64,000 nucleotides of DNA, taken from contig NZ_AZFV01000006.1 in NCBI RefSeq assembly GCF_001435815.1, positions 54,275-118,274 on the forward strand, given 5' to 3'. The stretch is from Companilactobacillus nantensis DSM 16982 (GTDB lineage: Bacteria > Bacillota > Bacilli > Lactobacillales > Lactobacillaceae). The notes beneath the pieces were generated by a model. It did not search any database and was not told where the DNA came from. It was given only the letters and a program-made list of their open reading frames with translations. Numbering within the stretch: position 1 is the first letter of the stretch; each line of letters starts with the position of its first letter. Positions 8,786 through 19,169 of this stretch are shown one piece after another. Made by a program: the position numbers and the translations under genes.

Positions 8786-10603
8786 CTAAAACTTCTCAAT
8801 AACCTTAAATTCACCATGTTCCAAACTTTTCCCAGTCAAATATTTCTTAACCGCCACTGCCAAATCAGATGGAACAACTTCAAGCATCATATCATTCGCA
8901 TTTATTTGTCGTTGATTAGAGGAAGTATTTAAAACAACCAATAATTTCTTTTCACCTTGCCAATAAACGTAGCCCACACCATAACTATCAAAATAAAATG
9001 GTGCGAAGTCAGCTCCATCGATCCATTGATGTTGAAAACGCCAGTGATACCACTGTTCAACAAATTGTTGTAAATTGACATCTAGCTTATCCCAAGGGAA
9101 AAAGGCTCGGTTATTCGGATCTTTACCTCCCATCAAGCCTGTTTCATCCCCGTAATAAACACAAGGTACTCCGGGCAAGGTAAATAGCATCCCAAATGCT
9201 TGTTGCAGCCAGTCCCGGTTGCCATGTAATTTAGTCAAAATTCTCGTCGTATCGTGGCTACCAATATTATTGAAATTATATTTAAAAACAGTTGGTGGAT
9301 AGTTCTCTTTCAGTGTCATTAACTCCAGCCACCATTCCGATGGCTTCAAGTCTCCCGTCAACACCCGAATAATCAACTTACGCAACGGATAATTCATTAC
9401 AGCCTGTAACATTTCGCCTTCCAAATAATGACGACGTTTACCGTAGGCTACTTTGTGTGAAGCATCTTCCCAAACTTCACCAATCAAAATTCGATCTGGA
9501 TACTTATCAAGTGCTTGGCGAATTCCCATAATAAAATCATCTGGCAATTCATCAGCCACATCCAAACGCCAACCATCAACGCCACGTGCTGTCCAATAAT
9601 CAATAACTGAATCATCATTACCATAAATAAAGTTTTGATAATCAACATTATTTTTATTTACGGTTGGCAAATCAGTCACACCCCACCAGCTGTCATATTC
9701 TTGCGGATACTTAGTGAAAGTAAACCAAGGATAGTAACGACTATCTTGCGATTGAGCAGCCCCAAGCGTTTCGTAAGCCCCGGATTGATTGAAGTAACGC
9801 GAGTTCACCCCAACATGATTAAAGACCCCATCTAAAATCAAATGCATCCCGGCCGCATGAATGGCTCGGACTAATTGATCAAAATCTTCCAAAGTTCCCA
9901 GCATTGGGTCAATCTTAAAATAGTCGCTCGTATCATAACGATGATTGCTTACAGCCTCAAATATGGGACTCAAATAAATAACCGTCACACCTAATTGTTT
10001 TAAATATGGTAGTTTTTTCTCAATTCCTAATAAATTGCCGCCATAAAAATCCCAACGAACGACTTCCTGTTTATTGTTCCGAATATACATTGGCAAATCA
10101 CTCTTCTGCCCATAAATAAAGCTATTGGGTTTCGGACTATTGATGTGACCATCAGAATTACCATTGCTGAAACGGTCGACAAAAATGTGATAAGCCAAAC
10201 CTTTTTGATACCATTCTGGAATTTTTTCAACTTGATTCATCACGGTCAATTGATACATCTGCACATCTGACCGTTTCAAATAAGTCACGCCTTCACCACC
10301 GAAACCCCCATCGAGACAACCGTAAAAACAACTTTCCTGACTAGTGATCACTTCAAAGTAATAAAAATGAAGGCCTGAACACTGTGGTGTAAATTTGGTT
10401 TGATAAAAAATACTATTTTGATTCATCTGCAGTTGATGTTCCGTATCCCAATGTCCATCACGAGCAACGTGCAAGATGACTTGTTGAATCGCATCGCTGG
10501 CATGAACTTTAATATTAAACGTAATTTCTTGCCCTTTGACCACGGCACCAAAGGGACTTTTTTTCGATATTTGAAATGAATCATACTCAATTACAATGCT
10601 CAT
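8786..10603 (-). CDS. Glycoside hydrolase family 13 (neopullulanase/maltogenic amylase type)
   Basis: 605 residues. An N-terminal beta-sandwich (about 1-125, CBM34-like) precedes a GH13 barrel. Catalytic residues are visible: the nucleophile Asp in GWRLDVADE, the acid Glu in LIGEVWED and the third Asp in NIGSHDTTR; region I is GVFNHVG. Enzymes of this group hydrolyse alpha-1,4 (and often alpha-1,6) bonds in dextrins and glycogen. It is the last gene of the glg operon, the position held by amy/apu in other lactobacilli, where it degrades intracellular glycogen. No signal peptide, so cytoplasmic. It starts 12 bases after glgP. Confidence 0.85.
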   Translation of the reverse strand: MSIVIEYDSFQISKKSPFGAVVKGQEITFNIKVHASDAIQQVILHVARDGHWDTEHQLQMNQNSIFYQTKFTPQCSGLHFYYFEVITSQESCFYGCLDGGFGGEGVTYLKRSDVQMYQLTVMNQVEKIPEWYQKGLAYHIFVDRFSNGNSDGHINSPKPNSFIYGQKSDLPMYIRNNKQEVVRWDFYGGNLLGIEKKLPYLKQLGVTVIYLSPIFEAVSNHRYDTSDYFKIDPMLGTLEDFDQLVRAIHAAGMHLILDGVFNHVGVNSRYFNQSGAYETLGAAQSQDSRYYPWFTFTKYPQEYDSWWGVTDLPTVNKNNVDYQNFIYGNDDSVIDYWTARGVDGWRLDVADELPDDFIMGIRQALDKYPDRILIGEVWEDASHKVAYGKRRHYLEGEMLQAVMNYPLRKLIIRVLTGDLKPSEWWLELMTLKENYPPTVFKYNFNNIGSHDTTRILTKLHGNRDWLQQAFGMLFTLPGVPCVYYGDETGLMGGKDPNNRAFFPWDKLDVNLQQFVEQWYHWRFQHQWIDGADFAPFYFDSYGVGYVYWQGEKKLLVVLNTSSNQRQINANDMMLEVVPSDLAVAVKKYLTGKSLEHGEFKVIEKF

Positions 10604-10615
10604 CGAAGGACCACC

Positions 10616-13021
10616 TTATTTTAAAATCCGATTATATGGTACTTGCCAAATATCTTCCGCATAACGGGCCACTGAATAGTCAGCTGAGAATGTTCCAGAA
10701 GCAGCAATATTAGCCAATGATTTCTTTTGCCAAGTAGTTGTATCTTGGAAATCCTGAGCAATTTGTTCTTGTTGTTTGACATAATCGGCATAGTCAGCCA
10801 AAACAAAATACTCATCATTATATTTCAACAATGAATCATAAATTTCATGGCCTTCAGTGCTAATCCCTGGAATCAAATTGGTAATCAAAGCATTAACAAC
10901 ACGTTGCAATTCGGGATTACTCTCATAAACTTTTCGAGCACAATAATCATTGCGACGATAATATCCATAGACATCATTAGCTGTCAGGCCAAAAATATAT
11001 TCATTTTTCTTACCGGCTGCTCGAATAATATCAATATTGGCACCATCCATCGTAGCTAGCGACAAGGCACCATTAGTCATCAATTTCATATTGCTTGTAC
11101 CTGAGGCTTCCTTAGAGGCTGTCGAAATTTGCTCACTAATATCAGCTGACGGAATAATCAACTCCCCTAAAGAAACGCCGTAATTTGGAATGAAGACCAC
11201 TTTTAATTTGTCACCAATATCAGGGTCATTATTAACTAAATCAGCCAAGGCATTAATAACTTTAATAACGGACTTAGCGTAGTGGTAACTTGGCGCAGCT
11301 TTAGCACCAAAAATATGAACTCGTGGCGTTACTGCTTGATCCGGATTTCGTTTAATTTCCAAATACTCACGGATAATTTCCAACATATGTAAAACTTGGC
11401 GCTTATACGCATGGAGTCGCTTGATTTGCACGTCAAAAATAGCATCCGTCCGAATCGTAATTCCCATTTCCGCTTGAACGTAATCAGCTAGCCGTTGTTT
11501 GTTAATCTTTTTCACTTCAGCTAACTGTTTTAAAAACTTATCATCATTTTCATACGCAGATAACTCTTGAAGTAATTTAGGATTAGCATGCCATTTTTTA
11601 CCAATTTTACTATCAATTAATTTCGTTAAAGGCTGATTGGCAATTTCGAGCCAACGTCTGTCAGCAATTCCGTTCGTCTTATTGTTGAATTTCTCGGGAT
11701 AAATTCGATACAAATCAGCCAAGACATCTTTCTTCAACAACTCTGTATGTAACGGCGCTACCCCATTAACGCTGTGACTACCAATAACTGCCAAGTAAGC
11801 CATTCTAACTTGTCCATCGCCTAAAGGGGCTGTTCGGTCGACAATATTTTGTCCAAAGACAGGTGCTTTATCTGCACGATACCGGCGGTCGATTTCTTCA
11901 ACTATTTGATAAATTCGTGGCAACAGTCCCCGAAACATATCTATTGGCCACTTCTCAAGTGCTTCTTGCATAATTGTGTGGTTGGTATAACTCATCGTTG
12001 ACGTTGTAATTTGCCAAGCCAAGTTCCAAGGGCAATCGTATTCGTCTAACAAAATCCGCATCAATTCCGGAATAACTAGCGTTGGATGGGTATCGTTAAT
12101 ATGAATCGCCACTTTTTGTGGGAAATGTTTAAAACTCGTATGATTTGCCGCATAGTGACGGACAATACTCTGAACACCCGCTGAAGAGAAGAAATATTCT
12201 TGCCGCAAACGTAATGAACGGCCTTCAGCATTACTGTCGTCAGGATATAAAACTTTAGTAATATCGTCGATATTGTCCCGTTGTTCTTGAGAATAATACG
12301 TCTGCTCTTCATTTGGTGGCAATTCAGCCGACCACAAGCGTAAAGTATTTGTGACCACATTGTGATAACCAATAATCCCCGTATCATATGGCACAGCTAA
12401 AACATCATCTGTATGGTCATAAACTGGTTTTAAACTCCCGTCGGGCTGTTCCTGTAACCAAACGTGTCCACCAAATCTCACTAAACAGGCACGGTTCTCT
12501 CGTCTGACTTCCCAAGCATTGCCATTTCTCAGCCAATCATCGGGCAACTCAACTTGATAGCCGTTCATGAAAACTTGTTTGAATAAGCCATAACGATAAC
12601 GAATTCCGTTACCATTACCGGCCATACCAATACTTGCCATTGAATCCATATAACAAGCAGCCAAACGTCCCAAACCACCATTACCTAAACCAGGGTCAGG
12701 TTCAGCTTGAACAATTTTGTCAAAATTCAATCCTAAATTTTTTAGACCTTTTTTCACCACATCAGTAATACCCAAATTCAACATGTTCGACTGCAACAAT
12801 CGTCCTGGTAAAAACTCAATCGAAAAATAATAGACTTGCTTAACATCATTTTTACGATAACTACGTGACGTATCAGTCCAACTTTCCCCGTTATAACGCT
12901 TAATTAAATGTCCTAACGCCATATATTGTTCCATTGGTGACGTGTCTTTTAAGTCCACAGCGTAGGTCGCTCTGATTTCATTGATAAAATCTTTTGTAAA
13001 CTGAGCTTCTTTCAATTCCAT
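10616..13021 (-). CDS. glgP: Glycogen phosphorylase
   Basis: 801 residues, full length for the GT35 family. It removes glucose from non-reducing ends of glycogen as glucose-1-phosphate. The pyridoxal-phosphate lysine is in the conserved EASGTSNMKLMTNGAL segment (about residue 645). Other family signatures are GLGNGGLGRLAACYMDS and HINDTHPTL. Starts with AGAGG seven bases before the ATG, 33 bases after glgA. Confidence 0.95.
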   Translation of the reverse strand: MELKEAQFTKDFINEIRATYAVDLKDTSPMEQYMALGHLIKRYNGESWTDTSRSYRKNDVKQVYYFSIEFLPGRLLQSNMLNLGITDVVKKGLKNLGLNFDKIVQAEPDPGLGNGGLGRLAACYMDSMASIGMAGNGNGIRYRYGLFKQVFMNGYQVELPDDWLRNGNAWEVRRENRACLVRFGGHVWLQEQPDGSLKPVYDHTDDVLAVPYDTGIIGYHNVVTNTLRLWSAELPPNEEQTYYSQEQRDNIDDITKVLYPDDSNAEGRSLRLRQEYFFSSAGVQSIVRHYAANHTSFKHFPQKVAIHINDTHPTLVIPELMRILLDEYDCPWNLAWQITTSTMSYTNHTIMQEALEKWPIDMFRGLLPRIYQIVEEIDRRYRADKAPVFGQNIVDRTAPLGDGQVRMAYLAVIGSHSVNGVAPLHTELLKKDVLADLYRIYPEKFNNKTNGIADRRWLEIANQPLTKLIDSKIGKKWHANPKLLQELSAYENDDKFLKQLAEVKKINKQRLADYVQAEMGITIRTDAIFDVQIKRLHAYKRQVLHMLEIIREYLEIKRNPDQAVTPRVHIFGAKAAPSYHYAKSVIKVINALADLVNNDPDIGDKLKVVFIPNYGVSLGELIIPSADISEQISTASKEASGTSNMKLMTNGALSLATMDGANIDIIRAAGKKNEYIFGLTANDVYGYYRRNDYCARKVYESNPELQRVVNALITNLIPGISTEGHEIYDSLLKYNDEYFVLADYADYVKQQEQIAQDFQDTTTWQKKSLANIAASGTFSADYSVARYAEDIWQVPYNRILK

Positions 13022-13054
13022 ATTTATGCCTCTATTCTAAGAGATCCAAACTGA

Positions 13055-14494
13055 CTAATCGGCCAATTCTTGATACAAATCGCAATATTTCTGAGCCGAC
13101 TTTTTCCAACCGAAATCCTGTGTCATACCTTGTTTTCTAATTTTCTGCCAAGCTTCTTGGTCTTTATCGTAAACATCAAAAGCTAAATTAAGCATCTTAC
13201 CCAAGACATCAGCTTGATAATCATCGAAGCCAAAGCCAGTTCCTGCTTTTGTAAATTGATTGAATGGGACAACTGTATCACGTAATCCCCCTACGGAATG
13301 GACGATTGGGACACTGCCATAGCGCATAGCCATCATCTGCGACAAACCGCATGGTTCAAAGGCTGACGGCATAATGAAACCATCACTTCCAGCGTAGATT
13401 TGTTGAGCTAGTTTGACATCGAAATCAATTTTGGCAACAAATTTATCAGCATAAGCACGCTGATAACCACGGAAGCCTTCTTCCAAATCTGGATCACCAG
13501 TTCCCAAAATAATCACTTGGACATCCCTAGTCTTCAAAAAGTCATCTAAGGCATCTAACAATAAGTCCATCCCTTTTTGTCTCGTCAGACGAGAAACTAC
13601 CGCAAAGACTGGGACATCTTTTTCAGGCAAGCCAACGGCCTTTTGAAGGGCTTTTTTATTCACCGCTTTACCACTCATATCAGTGACACTGTAATGTGCG
13701 GCGATTGCTGGATCAGTTGCTGGATCGTAAACTTGCATATCAATTCCGTTAATAATCCCTTGTAATTTGTAAGAATTATCACGTAAAATTCCATCCAAAT
13801 TTTCCCCAAAACCGGGCGTTTGAATTTCTTTAGCATAACTTGGAGAAACAGTTGTTACAGCATCAGCGTAAGTAATGCCACCCTTCATAAAGTTGACATT
13901 ACCGTAATATTCCACGCTACCCTCATTAAATGTTCGACGACCAATTCCAAAAAGACTGCCCAGAATAATTGGATCATAAACACCTTGGAATTGAATATTA
14001 TGAATTGTCAGCACAGTTTTAATATGGCGATAGGCATTGATCCACTGATATTTATCTTTCAATAGAACCGGAATAAAAGCAGTATGCCAGTCATTAAGGT
14101 GCAAAACATCCGGAATATAATTGATTTTTTCCAGCATTTCACAAATAGCTAGTTGGAAAAAGGCAAATCTTTCCCCATCATCCCAATAACCATAAATATT
14201 GTCACGACCGAAATATTCTTCATTATCAATTAAATAATATTTGAGTCCGTTTAAAGTTAACGTCTTGATGCCACAATACTTCGTTTTTTCACCCACACGA
14301 ACGGTAAAGTGCATTACATCTTTGACAAGTTCTTGATACTTCTCTGGAAACAGTTTGCCATAATATGGAATCACCACGCGAATCGGCAACTCGGCTTGAT
14401 GCAAAGCTTGTGGCAATGCCAAACTAACATCACCTAATCCGCCTGTTTTATAAAATGGTGCCGCCTCTGCTGCAGCGAATAAAACTTTAGTCAT
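13055..14494 (-). CDS. glgA: Glycogen synthase (ADP-glucose)
   Basis: About 479 residues. GT5 family enzyme that adds glucose from ADP-glucose to the glycogen chain. N-terminal ADP-glucose motif KTGGLGDV near residue 15; GT-B C-terminal motifs SRLTRQKGMDLL and SAFEPCGLSQMMAMRYGSVPIV. The start at 14494 is chosen because AGGAGG lies six bases upstream and the sequence [14 protein letters not shown] begins as in other GlgA. It overlaps the glgD stop by eight bases, indicating translational coupling. Confidence 0.95.
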   Translation of the reverse strand: MTKVLFAAAEAAPFYKTGGLGDVSLALPQALHQAELPIRVVIPYYGKLFPEKYQELVKDVMHFTVRVGEKTKYCGIKTLTLNGLKYYLIDNEEYFGRDNIYGYWDDGERFAFFQLAICEMLEKINYIPDVLHLNDWHTAFIPVLLKDKYQWINAYRHIKTVLTIHNIQFQGVYDPIILGSLFGIGRRTFNEGSVEYYGNVNFMKGGITYADAVTTVSPSYAKEIQTPGFGENLDGILRDNSYKLQGIINGIDMQVYDPATDPAIAAHYSVTDMSGKAVNKKALQKAVGLPEKDVPVFAVVSRLTRQKGMDLLLDALDDFLKTRDVQVIILGTGDPDLEEGFRGYQRAYADKFVAKIDFDVKLAQQIYAGSDGFIMPSAFEPCGLSQMMAMRYGSVPIVHSVGGLRDTVVPFNQFTKAGTGFGFDDYQADVLGKMLNLAFDVYDKDQEAWQKIRKQGMTQDFGWKKSAQKYCDLYQELAD

Positions 14495-15659
14495 TTGCAA
14501 CCTCCTCTTGTTGAAAGATACGTTGACCTTTACCGATAACAAGTGGTTTTTCCGGCGTGCCTTTCAATTGTAAATTAGGACCGATGACAACGTTTTTATC
14601 AATAATGGTGTTCTCGATTTTTGTCCCTGCCCCGATGCGAGTACCTTGCATGATAACCGAATCCTTGATTTCTGAATTGCGGTTAATGAAGACATTCCGG
14701 AAAATAACTGAATGATCAATCTGCCCTTCGATATAACCACCAGTCCCACAGAGACTACCTTTAACGTGCGAACTCTTAGCAAAAAAGGTTGGAATTTCAT
14801 TTTTGACCTTGGTATAAATCCGTCGTTGTGTGTACAGTAATGATCTGAAATTATCTTCTTTCAAGACTGACATATTAGCATTGTAGTAACTTTCAATGTC
14901 GTGAATATTAGCGTAGAAACCAGTGTATTCAAAGGCATTGGCACTGTGTTGAATAACGGCTTGTAACATTAAATCTTCTAAGCTAACCAGGTCGCCACGT
15001 TCATTGGCTTCTTTCAAAATATCAATCAAATCAATCGTACTCAACAAGTAAATATTCAAACTCTTAGCATATTTACCATTCTCATTAGGCGAAACATTTT
15101 TACTAGCAGCTGGCAAAACAGCGGTCGCCATACCATTGTCAGTCAACTGCAAAACACTTGTATTAGGACAAGCTTCATTGGCATCAATACTCTTATAGAC
15201 TGTTGTCACGGGATTATCGCGTTCACGGTGATAACGTAATAACGCCTTTAAATCAATATTGCAAACATTTCTCGTACCCATAATGACGGTAAATTCACTA
15301 TTACTGCGTTTCAAAAAGAGAATCGTATTGTCGTAATAATGGTGAACTAAAGTTTCTTTTTTTTGTGGAGCAATCAATGATAAATCGTTATATGGAAAAT
15401 TAAATAACCCGCCACGAATCGTATCAAGGTTCCAATCATTCCCACTACGAAGGTGATCTGCAACTGAACGACCTGAGCGTGGTGAAACAATCATGACGTT
15501 TTGAATGCCGGCATTAGTAATGCTGGAAAGTGGAAAATCAATCAAACGATAACGTCCGCCAAAAGGTAGAGTTCCTACTGGTCGGTCAAGCGTTAATGGT
15601 TCAAGATTTTCCCAAGGTTCAACTAAGTTAATAACTGCACTTACAGTATTGTGTCTCAT
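14487..15659 (-). CDS. glgD: ADP-glucose pyrophosphorylase, GlgD subunit
   Basis: 390 residues. Nucleotidyltransferase-like N-domain ([21 protein letters not shown]) plus a C-terminal left-handed helix repeat domain. The N-terminal GGxGxRL phosphate loop of GlgC is absent (it reads [12 protein letters not shown]), as expected for the regulatory GlgD partner that modulates GlgC in Firmicutes. The gene overlaps glgC by four bases (ATGA) and glgA by eight. Confidence 0.93.
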   Translation of the reverse strand: MRHNTVSAVINLVEPWENLEPLTLDRPVGTLPFGGRYRLIDFPLSSITNAGIQNVMIVSPRSGRSVADHLRSGNDWNLDTIRGGLFNFPYNDLSLIAPQKKETLVHHYYDNTILFLKRSNSEFTVIMGTRNVCNIDLKALLRYHRERDNPVTTVYKSIDANEACPNTSVLQLTDNGMATAVLPAASKNVSPNENGKYAKSLNIYLLSTIDLIDILKEANERGDLVSLEDLMLQAVIQHSANAFEYTGFYANIHDIESYYNANMSVLKEDNFRSLLYTQRRIYTKVKNEIPTFFAKSSHVKGSLCGTGGYIEGQIDHSVIFRNVFINRNSEIKDSVIMQGTRIGAGTKIENTIIDKNVVIGPNLQLKGTPEKPLVIGKGQRIFQQEEVAND

Positions 15660-16801
15660 GATTTTTTTACCCCCAGAACTTCGCCATAACCAACTACGGC
15701 AATATCATCTTCCGTACCTTTCACAACTGCATCATCACCAATCACAGCCTCTTCGCCAATCAAAGCATGGTCAACCACGACATTCTTGCCAATCGTTGCC
15801 CCAGGCATAATCATACTGTCAACCACTCTACTGCCAGCACCAACCGACACTCGCTGTGACAAAATCGAATGGTCGACTTCTCCAGCGACATAACAACTGT
15901 CCACAACCATGGAATTATTAATATTACTTGTCGCTGTTAAATACATTGGTGGCAATACTTGCGCTTTAGAATTGATACGCCAATTGTGATCGCCAATATT
16001 CAAGCTATTGTAAGGTGAAAGAAATTCCATATTAGCTTGCCAAAGACTTTGAATCGTTCCGACATCACGCCAGTAGCCTTCAAATGAGTAAGCATAGGCA
16101 GATTCATTATTAGCGAGGTACATTGGAATAACATTTTTCCCAAAGTCTTCTAATTCTTTATTGGTACTGAAACTTGTTGTTAAATAGTTGCGCAAAGTTT
16201 CCCAGTTGAAAATATAAATTCCCATTGAAGCCTTGTTACTCTTTGGATGTTCTGGTTTTTCTTCAAACTCGATAATGCGATCTGTTTCGTCAGTATTCAT
16301 CATTCCAAAACGCTTAGCTTCTTCTGGAGTTACTGGAATAACTCCAACCGTTAAGGATGCTTTCTTAGCTTTGTGATATTCCAACATTGCCCGATAGTCC
16401 ATTTTATAAATATGGTCTCCTGACAAAACGAGTAAATACTTAGGATTTTGTTGATCAATATATTCAATATTTTGGTAAATGGCGTGGGCCGTTCCTTCGA
16501 AGAATTTTTCACCTTCAGTGGAAGAGAATGGCTGCAAGACTGTCACGCCACCTGTTTGATCGTCCAAACCCCAACTAGAACCATTGCCAATGTGGGCATT
16601 GAGTTCCAAAGGTTGATACTGAGTAATGACCCCGACTGTGTTAATACCAGAATTAGCACAATTACTTAATGTAAAATCAATGATCCGATAGCGTCCGCCA
16701 AAAGGAATTGCTGGTTTCGCTGTCGACTTTGTCAACTTACCTAAACGACTACCCTGGCCGCCGGCAAGAATGATTGCTAACATTTCATCATTTTCATTCA
16801 T
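15656..16801 (-). CDS. glgC: Glucose-1-phosphate adenylyltransferase, catalytic subunit
   Basis: 381 residues. Makes ADP-glucose from ATP and glucose-1-phosphate, the committed step of glycogen synthesis. It shows the phosphate loop [25 protein letters not shown], the catalytic Asp region [10 protein letters not shown], and the substrate region [11 protein letters not shown]. Starts six bases after glgB and overlaps glgD by four. Confidence 0.95.
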   Translation of the reverse strand: MNENDEMLAIILAGGQGSRLGKLTKSTAKPAIPFGGRYRIIDFTLSNCANSGINTVGVITQYQPLELNAHIGNGSSWGLDDQTGGVTVLQPFSSTEGEKFFEGTAHAIYQNIEYIDQQNPKYLLVLSGDHIYKMDYRAMLEYHKAKKASLTVGVIPVTPEEAKRFGMMNTDETDRIIEFEEKPEHPKSNKASMGIYIFNWETLRNYLTTSFSTNKELEDFGKNVIPMYLANNESAYAYSFEGYWRDVGTIQSLWQANMEFLSPYNSLNIGDHNWRINSKAQVLPPMYLTATSNINNSMVVDSCYVAGEVDHSILSQRVSVGAGSRVVDSMIMPGATIGKNVVVDHALIGEEAVIGDDAVVKGTEDDIAVVGYGEVLGVKKS

Positions 16802-16807
16802 AATGAC

Positions 16808-18694
16808 TCACCCTCTATTAAGTTTGATTGGTTTAATCAAGAGCGCTCCCATAGCTGGAAGTGTTGCCGTAAAACTCGCTGGTTGACCATGAAAAGGTGT
16901 GTTGTCTGCTGTGAAATTAGTCTCCAGTTTGGTCCAAGTACCGCCATAGCGCTCATCTTCCGTGTTAATCAGTAATTCATATTCACCTGAATATGGCACC
17001 CCAATTCGATAATCTTTCCGTTCAACTGGCACAAAGTTAAACGCGGCTACCACAAATTGACGTTTTCTTTTACCTTGGCGAATAAATCCCATCGTAGAAC
17101 TAGCCGCATCATCAGTATTGGAATAAATCATCCCCGCAGGCTCATAATCCTGTTCCCAAAGCGGCCTTTCATCGTGATAAATATCATTCAAAGCTTTCGT
17201 AAAATCATCCATTTGGTGATTCATGGCATCTTTTAAATCAACCCATTCGAGCTGACTCCAATCACGCCATTCCAAAAATTGACCCCATTCCGAGCCCATA
17301 AAACGTAATTTTTTACCGGGAAAAGCTAATAAATAAGTCATCATCGTCCGCAAATTAGCGAATTGGTTGTAACGATCACCGGGCATCTTGTGCATCAGCG
17401 ACTTTTTCCCATGAACTACTTCATCATGTGAGAATGGCAAAATAAATTGTTCGTTATACATGTAAACAAACGCAAACGTTAGTAGTCGGAAATTATCGCA
17501 ACGATAAACTGGATCCATTTCGAAAAACTTCAATGTGTCATGCATCCAACCGAGATTCCACTTGTAATCAAACCCTAGGCCACCATTTTCCACCGTATCC
17601 GTTACACCTTTATATGCCGACGACTCCTCGGCAATCATTAAAACGTCTGGATGTGCTGCATGAATGGTTTGATTGAGTTTTTGTAAAAATTCAATACCTT
17701 CAAGGTTGCGATTATCACCATTTTTATTGATCAAACCTTCTTTGCCATCGTCATAATCCAAATACAGCATGTTCGATACCGCATCCACTCGCAGTCCATC
17801 AAGGTGACACTCTTCCAGCCAATACATCGCACTAGAAATCAAAAAACTCTGGACTTGAGCCTTACCGAGATCAAAATTCCAAGCACCCCAGCGTTTATTA
17901 TCAGCTCGATTCGCATCTTGATATTCAAACGTCGGCGTTCCGTCGTATTGATATAATGCATCATAATTGCGAATAAAATGACCGGGTACCCAATCAACAA
18001 TTACACCGATATTAGCTAAATGACATTTTTCAACAAAAGCTAAGAAATCGTCTCGTGTACCAAAACGACTAGTTGTCGCAAAATAACCGAGTTGTTGATA
18101 ACCCCATGAAGCATCCAATAAATGTTCCATAATCGGCATCAATTCAATATGCGTATAACCTAATTTTTTAACGTAAGGAATCAATTCAGCAGCTATTTCT
18201 GAATACGTATAATAACTATCATCAGCATGACGTTTCCAAGAACCAAGATGAACTTCATAAATATTCATTGGCCGCTCAGCCGCATTACTTCGTTTTCTTC
18301 GTCCTAACCACAATCCATCACGCCACTTATGCGTAATCGGACTTGTGACAACAGCCGCATCCCCAGGTTTTCTTTCAAACTGTGTGGCATATGGATCAAT
18401 CTTGAGAATTCGTTCATCATCAGGTCCCACAATCGCAAATTTATACAAATCACCGGCAGCTACGTTAGCTAAATCAAGATGCCAAATACCAGTGTCCTTA
18501 ATTTGTTCCAGTGGACTATCTTGCCAATCATTAAAATCACCAACGACCGCAACCGATTTCGCATTCGGAGCCCAAACATTGAATTCAGCTTGCTTATTAT
18601 CGTGCAGGTGGCATCCTAGAAAACCATAACTTTTGAACGATTTACCAGTGTTGAACAAGTAGCTTTTTTCAGTTAGTTCAGCTTGTAATACCAA
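16808..18694 (-). CDS. glgB: 1,4-alpha-glucan branching enzyme
   Basis: About 628 residues. CBM48 domain (about 25-110), GH13 barrel (about 150-510) and C-terminal beta domain. Catalytic Asp in LDGLRVDAVSN, Glu in LMIAEESSA, third Asp in PFSHDEVVHGK. Introduces alpha-1,6 branches into glycogen. Start choice: a GTG at 18703 is only about two bases from the AAGGGA ribosome-binding site, whereas the TTG at 18694 is 10 bases from it, so I prefer TTG. First gene of the glg operon. Confidence 0.93.
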   Translation of the reverse strand: MVLQAELTEKSYLFNTGKSFKSYGFLGCHLHDNKQAEFNVWAPNAKSVAVVGDFNDWQDSPLEQIKDTGIWHLDLANVAAGDLYKFAIVGPDDERILKIDPYATQFERKPGDAAVVTSPITHKWRDGLWLGRRKRSNAAERPMNIYEVHLGSWKRHADDSYYTYSEIAAELIPYVKKLGYTHIELMPIMEHLLDASWGYQQLGYFATTSRFGTRDDFLAFVEKCHLANIGVIVDWVPGHFIRNYDALYQYDGTPTFEYQDANRADNKRWGAWNFDLGKAQVQSFLISSAMYWLEECHLDGLRVDAVSNMLYLDYDDGKEGLINKNGDNRNLEGIEFLQKLNQTIHAAHPDVLMIAEESSAYKGVTDTVENGGLGFDYKWNLGWMHDTLKFFEMDPVYRCDNFRLLTFAFVYMYNEQFILPFSHDEVVHGKKSLMHKMPGDRYNQFANLRTMMTYLLAFPGKKLRFMGSEWGQFLEWRDWSQLEWVDLKDAMNHQMDDFTKALNDIYHDERPLWEQDYEPAGMIYSNTDDAASSTMGFIRQGKRKRQFVVAAFNFVPVERKDYRIGVPYSGEYELLINTEDERYGGTWTKLETNFTADNTPFHGQPASFTATLPAMGALLIKPIKLNRG

Positions 18695-18764
18695 CCCAAT
18701 CACTTCCCTTCAAACTAATGTGAATCAATTAACTATTTTAGTTTAAACATCTCTTTATAATTTC

Positions 18765-18770
18765 ATTATA
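18765..18770 (-). promoter_or_regulatory. Candidate -10 of the glg operon
   Basis: Perfect TATAAT on the minus strand, about 70 bases before glgB. The matching -35 region is poor, so this is tentative. I see no convincing cre site in the upstream stretch. Confidence 0.4.
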
Positions 18771-19017
18771 GAATAGTTATTAGTAATTGCACTTCTTTTT
18801 TGATGAAAAGATATTAATTACTGTATTGTTGATTATACGGCGGTTTTATGGGATTGGTTAGTTATTGGCAAAAAGTATACAGAGCGTATTTTTTCGATGG
18901 TTATAAATGATGATTTAGGTATATTTTTTGTTCATTAGTTCACATTGGCATCAAAAAACTCTTGCAATTTGAAAGGCGGGGCTGTGATATAACTGCTTTT
19001 TTCCTAAACATGCAGCA

Positions 19018-19143
19018 TAAACGTGCAACAAAACATAGCTTTTTCCGCTTAAAACAAATAGCTCCAGCAATCCAAAATCGGATTACTGGAGCTATTTGCC
19101 TTAATGCTCGAAAGCTGACCATGTTTTGTTCCACTCTCGTTTT
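19018..19143. repeat. Long imperfect palindrome with internal terminator
   Basis: The two halves (about 19018-19074 and 19080-19143) are imperfect inverted copies of each other. They share AACAAAACAT, AGCTTT and AAATAGCTCCAG followed by AATCC. The innermost part (AAATAGCTCCAG ... CTGGAGCTATTT) is a strong terminator-like stem. It sits downstream of the adenine deaminase stop (19170) and upstream of the glg promoter, so it likely insulates the two units. Apparent reading frames in it are just the palindrome read from both sides. Confidence 0.65.
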
Positions 19144-19169
19144 GTTATATTCAGTTATTTGTTTTCAAA

